Assembly: GCA_030762175.1 (NCBI GenBank)
Contig: CM060835.1
Location: 82,145,001 to 82,209,000, forward strand
Reading direction: 5' to 3'
Length of the DNA stretch: 64,000 nucleotides
From: Metallyticus violacea
Taxonomy: Eukaryota > Arthropoda > Insecta > Mantodea > Metallyticidae
The notes under the pieces are model-generated. The model saw only the letters and a list, made by a program, of their open reading frames with translations. It had not been told where the DNA came from and made no database searches. Positions within the stretch are counted from its first letter, which is position 1. Every line of letters begins with the position of its first letter. This document shows, piece by piece, positions 12,102 through 23,999 of the stretch. Both the position numbers and the translations under genes were made by a program.

Positions 12102-12249
12102 CTATGCATTTAAGGCATGTCTTAAATCATTTTACAGTATTTTTATTGATTATTGTGCAATAACAAATAAAAAAGACATAATTCATCATATAGACCTTAT
12201 AAGATTGGAAGTGCACTTGTATATTCCCTCTCTAGCAGAAGGTATTAAG
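12102..12249 (+). CDS. Orphan exon-like block, product unknown
   Basis: A very good acceptor (T-rich tract ending TTTTTTGACAG) is followed by 148 nt open in one frame, then a consensus donor AAG/GTATGA; an alternative donor GAAG/GTATTA lies 8 nt upstream. The frame reads YAFKACLKSFYSIFIDYCAI, then TNKKDIIHHIDLIRLEVHLY and IPSLAEGIK. The composition is protein-like rather than AT-biased. No neighbouring exon was found and I do not recognise a family. It may be an exon of a gene with very long introns, or chance. Confidence 0.28.
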
Positions 12250-13154
12250 GTATGACAGATATTTTTCCTGGTTATAGTGCGCTATAAGCCTTGATCACCT
12301 TTTTTACTGGAACCGAGATTACAGTCATTTGACAGTTTTTATGTTACATTGACATGATATGCATGAGTAATGCAATGTAGCAGAGTTCACTCAGGAAAAC
12401 AATGTTGTCCCATCTCTTGGAATCTCTTTTAGTATGTTTCATGCTAATAGAGATTGGGTGCTGAAACAAAAATAAATTTTTTATATACAGAAGTAGTTCT
12501 TGCACACTGACCATGTATAGGACATTTGTTCGAAAGGAAGAAACTTGATAACCTAAGCTACAATGTCCACAAACTGCTCTCATCTGTTTAATTTATTTTT
12601 ATTTAATAATTAAAGAAACTTCAAATATTCTTATTAATGAAATATTCATAGCTTCTGCTCAATCTTTGATGTATGAAAGTAACAGCGACAATGCTGGAGA
12701 AATTACCAAGGTGTGCATTGCTGTTTAGATGAAAGCAATAACACTAGACACTTGGAACTCAGCAAGATTATTAAGGGTTGTTGTTATATTATCATCACTA
12801 CCATAATGAATGTTCTAATAATATGTTTAAATTTAAAATTTCTTCATAGTACAGTGCTTAATATGTGAACCCAACAGCTTTTCTTTTTCATCTATTTGCA
12901 TCCTCTTCCATAAATTCCTTGCTTATCATTTTCTTCCATCTATCCTCAGTTCCTAACACTGTTTTTGCTTTTGATTTCCTCAGCACTCCATGGTACCTGT
13001 GGTCACAGTTACATTAAAGTAAAGGTTTTGCTTTTCCCCCTAAGTTTTTCCTTTTTATTATTTTTATATAAAATTACTGAACTATAATGTTTGCAAAACT
13101 ATATTGCATCATTCATGCTTCACAGAAAATGCAGCTGTAAAGACAAAAGCTTTG

Positions 13155-13207
<53 letters not shown>

Positions 13208-13234
13208 TACATGCATGCATGAGAGAGAGAGAGT
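13155..13234. repeat. Compound GT/GC/GA microsatellite
   Basis: (GT)n passes into (GTGC)n, then (ATGC)n and (GA)n. Reading frames on either strand here (runs of His-Thr) are artefacts of the repeat. Confidence 0.95.
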
Positions 13235-16198
13235 TACTAATGTCTGAGAAGGAACACTCTACTGTCAATGCTTTTATTCTGACTTCTGCAGCTAACTTCT
13301 GCTGTCCATAATTGATTGACTCCAGCAATGATTGAATAAAACAATATAATATTCCTCAAGGATAGGAGGAGCTGTACATTTTGCATCTTCCATACTATCA
13401 CATCCTTTTTAAAAAGATGATACCCAATGAGCCACCATCCAATACGGCAAGATTTCATTGCCACAAGTTTTTTGGAGATGCACATGACATTCCCTCACCA
13501 TGTGCCACTTATTTTAGTCCATACATGCTCAATTTCAGAAAACATTATTTTAGAGCATTCCAATTTTACACCACTAATTGATAGCATATTCATTTATCTA
13601 TATTCAGTGCTCTTGTTATGCTGAATGTATTGAATAGGTATATTTTTCCTCTAGATATGCTGAGAACACCACCGTCCAAACATATTTATTCGTAATGTTG
13701 CAACAGTGTTGCCACTAGTCTCTTCTGAACCCTTGCATATATGTCAGAATAGGCATATTCATATATATATAATACCATTCATTCATCTGCACACCCTTAA
13801 ACAGACAATAAAAATGATTAAACATTTACAAACACATCAGAACAAATTCCCATACCAAGATAATGTATCATATATAAGCATGTCATATACATAATGTATA
13901 ACTTATTTATTCTGAAATATCAGAATGAACACATGTTTTATATATATAATTTACTCACCTTGATTCCATCTTGTACTGCTAATTGACAATTTCTAAGAAA
14001 ACACATTTATAAACTACTCTTAAATACATAAAATGATTATTTATCTAATCATTTGAGTGCATTATAATTAAGTTTGTATATTAAAATAAAATATCTTGAG
14101 CACATACAAAGATAAAAACTCTGTGCTCATTAACTGAAATAAAAAATCTGTGGTCAAATGTATAATTATTCAAGCACATTTTGTAATGTAGAATTTGGAC
14201 AGTCTCAGCTTCTTAAGTTGCTGTTTTCATAATCTACAGGTCAAGGTAAAAACTATTGTTTAAGGAATTTGCGGCTTATGATATATTTTACATTTTATGT
14301 TGATCATGAAAACAAATGAATGAGTACTGAACAGATGATTATCAGAAGTGGTATTTGTTATTAGGCAATTTGCAGTTATTAGGTAAAGTGATTCAATAAT
14401 GCAGTAGGGTCTACTGTTTGTTCATCAGCTTGTGGTTCATATGGAATGAGGAAGTGGGGCTAGATAGGATATGTTTTGATTGATTTATTCTCTACTACTA
14501 CGGCAGATGCCATGGCATAACTGCCTGATGAAAACATTGAGTCAATACTCATTATTTTATAGTTAACAGCATAAGGTTCAGAGCTTAAGAAGACAAAAAT
14601 CATTCACTATCAGGGTCAGAAGATCATGAGGAAAGTTATTAAATGCTGCACTGAAAAAGCTAAGATGAAATTTTCAAAACTTCCTCTAAATCAACTTAGA
14701 AGAAGACTTGCTGTTTAGGGGTTTCTGAAACCACAATAAAGAGAATCTGCAAGTAGGTGAAAATTCTGAGTGTTAATGGTGAAAGGGCCTAGAAAATATA
14801 GGCAAGAATAACACTTACTGTAGTGAATATTAATAATTTTGACAAATTGTGATGTGCTATATTATAAATGATTTTTAAAAGTATATTCTTGCACAAAAGT
14901 ATATTCTCCTGTATAAGGAGAAAAATTCTTTTTCCATGGAGACGAAATTCACTTTGGAAAGTGATTTCAGAACTAGGTTTTGAGTAGAAGGATAAACAAA
15001 AAAAGAAAAATTCTCCTAGAATGAATGCCCTCAAATTGTCGCTGATCATTTCTGAGCCTTAGCTGTGCAGTCTAGGGCCTATGTGCACTGGTCAGAGTTA
15101 CACTCAGGAAAGAAATTTTGCAATTGTATGGGACCCATACCCATCAGACTCATGAGAAATGGGGAGCTACAAAGGTATCCAGGTAACAAAAACCAGCAAT
15201 AATGGCTAAGGGATCATTGTACTAACCAAAAATTATCCCCATACTGGTTAGAAGATTTCACTTCTGCTGTGGGATGTGAATGTTAGGCTAGCGGTTGACA
15301 GCTAGGCTTTAGTCCTCAATGGGCTGTCATGCCAAGGAATCATTTTGAATCTATGATTCAGTAATGAGAATTATTAACTAAGGCCACAGGTATAAGAATA
15401 AAATAAGGGTTTCACTTGCAATAATTCAGGAATTATAGATTGCAGACAAGCTTGTAAGCCTAGCAAAATTTTACATAGTGGGAATTATTAATGAAAATGG
15501 GCATTTTAATGAAAACTGCTATTTTTCCTTACATTTTGAGATTCAAAGCTTCAAAATGGAGATTGTACATTAAAGCATTTGATCCATTTTCCCAAAAGTC
15601 AGGAAATGCCTTATTGAAATATATACAGGTGTTAATAAATAGCATTGTTTATAGAGGATTCTTAGAAAAATATTTTGAGATAAGCAACCTAGGGTCACAA
15701 ACGTAAAATCTCAAAAGTTATGGATTGATGAAATAAGTGGAATGGTGCTCAGAAATTCGTACTAAATGGTACATTAAAATTTGTACCAAAATGACTTCTT
15801 GCTTCTTATTAAATGAAATAAACCTAGTTGTCAATAACCAATTAACAATATAGTGTTGAAATAATTACAAAATTTTTGGCTAAACACATAACTGCACTCC
15901 ACTGTATTAGTGTGCTATTAGGTAATTTATTTCTTAGAAACCGATTTGCCATTCTATTTTTTTTTCATATGTTGCAAGATATCTGTCATTTGTTTCATGC
16001 AACAGTTGTTTATTTTGCAACCATAAAATATAAGACAAAATAATTCATCAAAAATTATAAATTGATGAAATGGAGAATGAACTTGCTAACAGCACTTAAT
16101 TTAAGGGAAAGCAAGAGATTTATTCCTTAATTTAACTGAAATAAGATACCTTGCTATGCTTTTATTTTACCAGACACTAATACCATGCCTATAGGGAA

Positions 16199-16241
16199 AT
16201 AATAATAATAATTATTATTATTATTATTATTATTATTAAAT
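16199..16241. repeat. AAT/ATT microsatellite
   Basis: (AAT)n turning into (ATT)n, giving a small palindromic switch in the middle. Confidence 0.9.
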
Positions 16242-17296
16242 AAAAGTTCCAGCAGTGCATTAATTGCTAATATTATAAGTTATTTAATAAAGATACATTG
16301 TGAATAAAATATGAGCCATTATTTATTACCATTTCAAATGGAATTTGATAAGTCAGTAACATTTGGAAACTTTAAGCTCTAATATATAAGTTTGAAGCCG
16401 TTGACCCTAGGTTCCCTATCCGAAATTACTTCCCTGAGACCTGTAAATATTTCAGTGTTGAATCTCTTTTAATGTAATCTTATCATTATAAATAAAAATG
16501 GGGCAATCATTAACATTTAAAAACCTGTGTCAATATCAGAAATGTTTACTATTTTTAATTAAATATCATTCGCTCAAGACCCCAAATGTCTGCCATTTTA
16601 TTTACATGCAAACTTTAAACACTAAAAGAATTGAATGGGAAGAGCATAATGTACAAAAACAGAATATTCTGGAATCTTGTGTTACGCTCATCACTCATGC
16701 AGCTTTCTTACTTTTTAATTTTTTTATGTATGTAGATTCAAGAATTTTGTGTGGTTCTCTGCTGATAGATGTATTCATGTCATCAAGTGCTCTCTTGCAT
16801 GTAAAAAGATTTTTAATAAATTGAAAAAGTCAGGGGTGAAATCTTGAGAGTATAATGGCAGTGTGTTATGATTTGATTAACAGGCCATAATTTTATTAAG
16901 CAATTACATTGTTTTAAAAAAGTTACATGGTTAAGCTGAAAAGTTGAATGGGTTGCCTAATATTATGGATTAGATTGTTCATACATGTTCATTCTATGCT
17001 TAGAGACTGTGAAAGTAAACTCTTTTAGGTATTATTAATAATCATTTGATTTTTTTAAGGTCATATTCAAAGACTTTTTACCAAGCATATAATACTGTGA
17101 ACGGTTTGTTTGTTAGCACTTCAATGAAATTAACAGTGTGGTGTAACAATAGTTTTATTGATGTCATCAACTAACTTTTTCTTTGTTTACTTGTGTTCAG
17201 TACATGCATTGGTCTTTTCTTATTAAAGTTCTCAAGAGTAAAGTAAATATTAGTATCTAAGTACATAAAAATGTTTATGGGATAAATATGGGTTTG

Positions 17297-17425
17297 TAAT
17301 TCTTGGGTTGATGAATCAACTATATATCAGGGTATGTGGAGATTTAAGAGAATTTCATATGGGTTGATATTCCATTAAATCTCCAAATACCAAGGTATAT
17401 AGTTGATTCATCAAGCCAAGAATTA
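17297..17425. repeat. 51-bp arm hairpin
   Basis: Inverted repeat with 51-nt arms (17297-17347 and 17375-17425), 46 of 51 matching, and a 27-nt loop. The arms contain TTGATGAATCAACTATATA and GGAGATTTAA. No target duplication is obvious and no other copy was seen in the window. Confidence 0.85.
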
Positions 17426-19202
17426 GAGTTTCTTCACTGTATAAGTTCTGTTACCTTTCAAACAGGTTTGTAATTTTGTTGAATGAACAAATATTTTTAT
17501 CTGTATTGGAGGTCCCAAAATATTATATTTGGTGAATGGTGCTAGACTTTTTTTTTTAAATTAATGGCGACTGGTTCATTGTAAGTAATTAGACTTTTTT
17601 ATTTTAATTAATGAACACACACTTTTATTTTGATATGAATATTTTATTTTTATTAACGAGCACAGATTTTTTATTATATGCATGTCAAAATGTTTAACTT
17701 TATCTTTCATTTGGTTTGTGCCTCAGACATTTTTTTAATTTTGATTAATGAGAATAGCTTTACATTTTTATGTATGAAATTAATTATAGTGCATTCAAAT
17801 GTTTTAGATTAGAGAAATAAAAAATAATATAAAAACTATTTTGGTATGGGAATCTATTTTAATGTGTTTAATTGGTATTACCATGTTTGGAAATCTCTTT
17901 ATAAAGAGTGTGGAAAATGCAGTAAATGGTAGCATATATAAATGTGTGCATTCTGGCAAATGACAAAGATAAAAGGTATGTGGGCATAGTGCATAAATAT
18001 ATTTTTAAACTAGCAGTGACTGAAATGTTGTACTTTCACATTCACAAAACCAGTGTGTTAAAAGTAGTAATAAAAGGTGCATTCAAGTTTCATGTTTGCT
18101 TTACATTTCTATGATATAAAATTGTAAAAGGTCTCACTTCCTCTGATAATTGTTCAGTAGTCTCATACATTTTTTTTGCATCATTGTTATCAAGAATGAG
18201 AGGCAGCTGCAAATTATTATTTTTTTTAATTTTTTTTTGAAAATGTATTTTAATTTTGTATTGTTTTTATTTATGTATTTCTTTATTTTTAATTTTTTTC
18301 AATATTTTTAATTATTTTTGTTATTTATTATATATATTATGTCATGCAAATTGCTGGAAAGCTGGAGAAAACGTTAGCTATTGAGTGCCATCTGTCATCT
18401 TTCAGCACAGAATTTTTTTTTTCTCTCAGTACATAGGGAACCATGGGGACTCAGTTTAGTCTGTAGAATGGATGTTCATGAGCAAACTTAGATAATTTTT
18501 TCTGGTATTTTATTGGTTTCCAATATTTACAGACTTTGCAGGGCCATTGCTGAAGAGATGCAAATTCATCTTAATAAAATAACGGTTTGAAACTAAATAC
18601 AGTGTGAAAACTTTCCAAGTCACTGGCATATCCAGTTAAACTACTTATCTGCCTCCAATATCTGACTATCATCACAACCAGGACTGCTAGACATTCAGTA
18701 TATTTAAGGGACATGTTTGCCTATATTTTAAAGAAAAATTTCTTTCATTCCCTTAAAATCTTTCATGGAATGCAAGGATTTTAAACTGAAAATACATTTC
18801 TATTTAATTCATATTTCTGAAACATATAGGACTGAAAATTCATATTCTTTTATATGCTTTAAAATGCTTATAATAGAACTCAAACAGACAATATGAATTG
18901 AGCAGAAAGGATTGTACTTCATAATTGTTAGTTTTGCATGCCTAAGTGTTTTTCAATCAACATGCAAAACAAGTCTCCCAAAATCATCTTGAGTTCAGTT
19001 AATAATCCTAAGTATTGCAAACAGCAATATTCATTACAGGTTTTAATATTTGTTCATACTTGTAATGTATAAACATGTTGTAGAGTTCTTTTTTAAATTA
19101 TAGTTTAATTTTTATTTCTGGAACAATTAACTTATTGATGAATAATATAATCTGTCCCTTTATTGTTATTCATGTGTGACAATTGCAACAGTAAAGTTTA
19201 AC
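17426..19202. other. No gene recognised
   Basis: Very AT-rich, with T-runs and A-runs; nothing coding recognised. Confidence 0.55.
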
Positions 19203-20083
19203 AATAACTACTTACTGGTTTAGTATTAAGAATTTAGAAGAGAATTGTATTTTGAATCACTGTCTAGTGACGCAAGAGAAAGTGATGGGAGAAAATACTT
19301 GGGTTAGTAGAATCAATGAAATTATGTAAAAAATTGACTTGGGTATGGTGTGGCATGATAGAGAAAGTAAAAAAAGGGGTTTTTGGAGAGAAATTAAACA
19401 AAGAATTGATGATATGGAAAGACAGGAGATATTAGGTAGTTTAGTAATAAAAAATCATTGAGGGTTTATAGGAGGTTAAAGGAATATGGTGCAGAGGGAA
19501 TTATGTGGATGAAGGTGAAAGGTGATGAGGGAAGGAATCAAATGGATCAGACGGGTAGTGAATCTGAAAGGAATAAGAGGAGATTTAAATATAGAGAAAT
19601 TGCAGATGTGTGGAATGCAAGATAGTTACTGGCATGCAATTGTGGAATGTAGAGAAACTAAAGAAATGACAGCAAAACTTAGGACTGAGAAGTAGGATAA
19701 CTTACCAATACAGATAAGGGGAAACAAGTTGGTGAATATGAAAACAAGGGAGAAAATCTTAGAGTTTGGAAATTATTTAGGTGAAGTTAAAAGAAAATGG
19801 TTGAAGAAAATAGGTAAAAATAAGGAACCAAAGCTGGTAGAAACATAATTTAAGCTGGATTTTGATTGAGTTAGTTTTGTGGATGTAAGTTGCCTAATAG
19901 TTGAGTAACTTCAAGGTTGAAACTATTTGGGCCACTTGGTTACACAGCAACTCGGGAAGATTTACTAGAGTGACTATGGTTGTATTTGCTTGTACAACTG
20001 AATGATTGTAAAAGAGTACTGTGAAAGCTTGTTATATTATTAAGTGGAAATAAATTTGATTCAATTCAATAACTACTTACTGG
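19203..20083 (+). mobile_element. 5'-truncated LINE with perfect 16-bp TSD
   Basis: AATAACTACTTACTGG occurs at 19203-19218 and 20068-20083, flanking 849 bp. The insert is purine-rich on the plus strand and matches the 3' part of the large LINE at 46-52 kb. For example, TTGATGATATGGAAAGACAG with GAGATATTAGG corresponds to the segment near 51930. It ends in an ATAAATTTGATTCAATTCAAT-like tail rather than pure poly(A). No usable ORF remains. Confidence 0.85.
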
Positions 20084-20267
20084 CTCCAGCTTCTTAAATG
20101 AAGTGCAGATATTAGAAGTTCTGCCGGATCCCAAATTACTAGTACTTTCTCTTTGTGGTCCAAAAATTGAATTGCTGAATTCAATTGCAAATTCTCCATT
20201 CATAATTTACATAATGTAGGGGAAAAAAAGAAAAGAAAGAGAATGGGAACTTGAATGCACCTGATTT

Positions 20268-20549
20268 TTTTTAATGGTGTTTAACACCCGTTTTTACTAC
20301 TGAGGCACCACAGACGGTGAACGCTGATGATACATGAGATGAAATTATATATTTGGAAAGGATTTTTTTTTATAAGGAAGGAAACATTCCAGGCCTAAAT
20401 TTAGGGTACCTCCCTGGCATTTGCCATTTATCGGACTGAGGAAAATTTTGAAAAAACCACAGTCAGGATGGACGGTCCTGGCATGATTTGAACCCCAGAC
20501 CTCCCGCTCACAAGTCCATGCCTTAACAACCTCGGCCTCCCATGGCGGT
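20268..20549 (-). mobile_element. tRNA-derived SINE, family A
   Basis: Minus orientation: Ser/Leu-like head with a mutated box A, box B GGTTCAAATC-like, a central AGGTTTTCC region, GGGGAGGTACCCTAAA-like body, and the 3' end GTGGTGCCTCAGTAGTAAAA. Flanked by ACCTGATTT at 20259-20267 and 20550-20558. Confidence 0.88.
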
Positions 20550-20558
20550 ACCTGATTT

Positions 20559-22699
20559 AATAAGTGGCAAATTATGTATATGGAAGAGCTGATAATACAA
20601 TTCTTATTATGTACAAAAATAGCAATTTCAACCATCACCAATTGTTGCAGTCAATTAAAATAATCTTATAAGTTCATAAGATTAAATGTTAATATGTGAT
20701 TGATGTTGCTGCATCCAAAGATACCAATATTATATACACCAAATAGATTTTTAAACATAAATGTTGTAAATATGCAACTCATATTTTATTGTTATAAATT
20801 ATAGTTACCGTTGATTGTAAATAAACAGCATTAATGATACTTTGTATATTGTGTTTAATTATGGAGTTCCTAGAACATAGTATATGTATATATTTTAGAT
20901 GTATAAAAACCTTTTACGATTATTTTCTCATTTTGGCTAAGTGACAGTTAAAACATTTATTCACATTTGTAATTCATTGAGTTGTTACATTTATTCAAAT
21001 TTCATGATGTAGCACCTTATTATGTTTAGAATTTGATAATCATATGCAAAGATTCTATATACTTTTCTGCTGTTCATATATTGAGAGAATATAGCAATCC
21101 AGTTGACATTCATTATCCCTGAAAAAAAGCTGGCACTTTAATTGATAAACAATGCAACGTTGTAAAGTATTGTAGCACAGTTATTTTCTCATTATATGGA
21201 TGTGAAATTGTGAATAGTAGTATTTTTTAACTCTGCAGTGCAAAACAGGAAAATATTTAATGGCATCTCTGGCATTCTCTGTGCTATATACCATTTCCAC
21301 ACTGCAATTTTATTCAGATTTCCGAGAAAACTATAAAACAGTGAAAGAAAACTTAAAAGACAAAAATATATTTTCTTCTAAATACTGGGTAAAATATTTA
21401 GAGATGGATACTGGAGATTAGTCTCCCAGTATACCTAAAAATTCTGGTTTGTTGTACTATCAGATAATGGAATTAACAAAAATAATGGCAATATCTTTGC
21501 TTTTTATATTTATCAGTTTCATATATTTTTGTTGTAAGTTTACACCATTTCAGTACCTATGTAGCCCAAAGAAATTCATATTTTCATATGGTCTTAAGTC
21601 ATAAATAACTATAATAATTTTGCTTTATATTTGACAGCTAATTAACTAATTCTATGTTCAGGAGCATAAAAGCAATTATTGATCCAGGTGTGCAGTAATG
21701 CTGAACTTCTTACATTCAACTTCATTAAATAAATAGTTATAAATTTACGGTATTACATGTTATGCTTTCTCTATTTTCAATAGGTAATTGTGAAAAATAA
21801 AATTAAATTTTAACATAAAACCAAAAATAGAGCTATATTCAGAGAGACAAAGAATCAATAGCAAATAATTAGTAATTTATAATTAAGTAGATATAGATGC
21901 ATTCTGGATTGCAGTTGTATAATGATTATTCACATCTCTGTGTGTGTTATCAGATAATCATTGCTGTATGTTCAACAGCACTTGTGATAAAAGACCACCT
22001 GATACATTTATTTCTACTAATGATTTGCATTGTTCAGAAATTACAAGTATTAAGCACATAAAAATATTGAGTGTTTGTTGACAAAAATATAAAGTACTGT
22101 AATTCTTATATGATAACTCATTTAGTGAAGCAGACATTCTGAGCTTTGAATAAAGCATAGCCATTGTATTACAGAGGATTAAATTGTGTCATAATTATCA
22201 TCATCACAAAGTTAAAATCTTTACATTAAACCAAGGCACAGTAGAATAGCAAAAGAACAAAAAAGGAAGCAAGAATAAGCAACATATTGTTTAAGTTCAT
22301 TAACAGACCACCAGAGCAAACATAGTAACATACATACCTTGCTGAAATTGACTCCTCAGTCGTCGTTTTGGTTGACAATGTGAGGAATGTACCTAAAGAA
22401 ACATGTACCAAAATTACTTTTTATAAGTGCGTTTGTGAAACTTAAAGAGAATTTTAATGTGACGACATGATTTTTAGTGTTTTACTTTAAATCAAAATAA
22501 GATTAACAAAAGTTTCACTGTGTGAATTCCCACATTCTGTAAACATAAAAGAATAAGCATATTTTATTTATAAGCTTTTTTTATTTATTTATAAGTAATT
22601 CTAAGATAGAGTAAACTGTTACAAATGTATATTGTTTATCAAATATCTTTAATATTAATCTGCAACATCAATATTTTTAAATCAATTTTCACTGCTCTT
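20559..22699. other. No gene recognised
   Basis: AT-rich stretch between a SINE and a PLE; only short frames, none convincing. Confidence 0.5.
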
Positions 22700-23835
22700 C
22701 ATCAGTTCCTGCAGAATATGAAGATTTATAAATTTCTTTACACTTTACACTTTAGTTAATGAGTCAATTATATGTTCATATTTCTCCACTTACAATTATT
22801 TATTGGCATAACATGTTTCATAGGCCCTGGCACACATCTTAAGCTGCTAGTTGACTGGCTGGCGATCCAGATAACCACCTGGATGCTTAAGTTGGTTTTT
22901 GGTGGGATATTACAAAATTTTGTAATGAAACTGTCATCTGTAGGAATTTCAAAATTCATCAATCTATTTTCATTTTACTTACATGGATGTTCTCCCACAA
23001 GCTCAGTTGTAATGGTTAGGCTGATTTAAATACTTTTGATTTTTTTTTCTGTTTCATTATTCATTTTCCAAAAGTAATTATTTATCTGTTTGTTTATACC
23101 TGATATTCCATGCTCTTTAAGTCTATTAACATTGAACTTCGTTTTCCCAATATATATATTTTATTGCAATCTAAACAATTGTTTGGTAGATTACTGGTTT
23201 CTTCTCTGGGGAGAATTTGGTCGATCTGGTTGAATGTTAGCAGATTCTTTACATTATATTTGTTTTTGGAGCTAATGAATGAACTAATGAAGAATATATT
23301 TTAACTGAAGTTAAGCAACATAAAGGTCCAATTGTGATCAAAGTGGCCAATCATGGCAATACAATGGGTTGTTGAATTCTTTGAACATTTTCTTTTTAAT
23401 TTTTCAGAGGACCAAGGATGGTAGGTAAACTTTTTGAACTTTTATTTTTGTTTTACAATGAAGTGTAGTTACTTCCTTTATCCATTTTCCTTTTAGAATT
23501 GCTGTATCTTTTTATCTACCAGTTCTTTATTTAAACCATTATATTCTGCAAAATTTCTACTATATGTGTTTATTCTTTATTGTATTCTGTTTTGTTTAAG
23601 GGGATATTTATTAGTCCATAAGTTAAGCTATTGATAATTGCTGGTGAGATCTGGGATTGAAATTCTTGACTTTTATGTAATTGACAGTATATGTGTATTT
23701 TCTGAAAATTCTAAATTCTATCTTTTCTTTTTTATTGTTGAATCCTGTAAATTAAGTAGTTTCAATGCATCTTCAAAGTTAGTTTCACTAACAATTGCAA
23801 AGATATCATTCACATATCTGTACCACATTTTGTAT
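22700..23835 (-). mobile_element. Decayed Penelope-like element, 5'-truncated
   Basis: Minus strand: KMWYRYVNDIFAIVSE, a reverse-transcriptase motif in which YVDD has become YVND (23805-23816), followed by LKLLNLQDSTIKK. Further on is a GIY-YIG domain piece DCNKIYIGKTKFN with RLKEHGI (23112-23180). A C-terminal frame with FEIPTDDSFITKFCNIPP ends near 22768. The loss of a catalytic Asp plus frameshifts makes it inactive. It stops abruptly at about 23835. Confidence 0.75.
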
Positions 23836-23999
23836 GTATACATATATGCATGTTTGTTTATGTGTGTGAATGCGTGGGTTTTTTAAATTATTTTTTTATG
23901 TTATCTTCTTCATTTACTACATACTCCATTACTATAATAATTAGTAATACTACATGCATTGCTAACATTTCATTGTTACATGTTAACCTTAATACTATT

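Larger units (their letters stand above)
12250..17296. other. No gene recognised apart from microsatellites
   Basis: AT-rich sequence with two microsatellites. Frames of 60-110 codons at 14789-15049, 15491-15706 and 16498-16824 show no recognisable motif, promoter or splice context. Confidence 0.5.

Noticed and set aside
13113..13328. Open frame rich in His and Thr
   Set aside because: Translation of a GT/GC microsatellite.
22684..22712. CTGATGA and GAAAA on the minus strand near the end of a PLE, resembling a hammerhead
   Set aside because: Only eight bases separate the boxes, with no stem II hairpin, so the fold is not possible as it stands.
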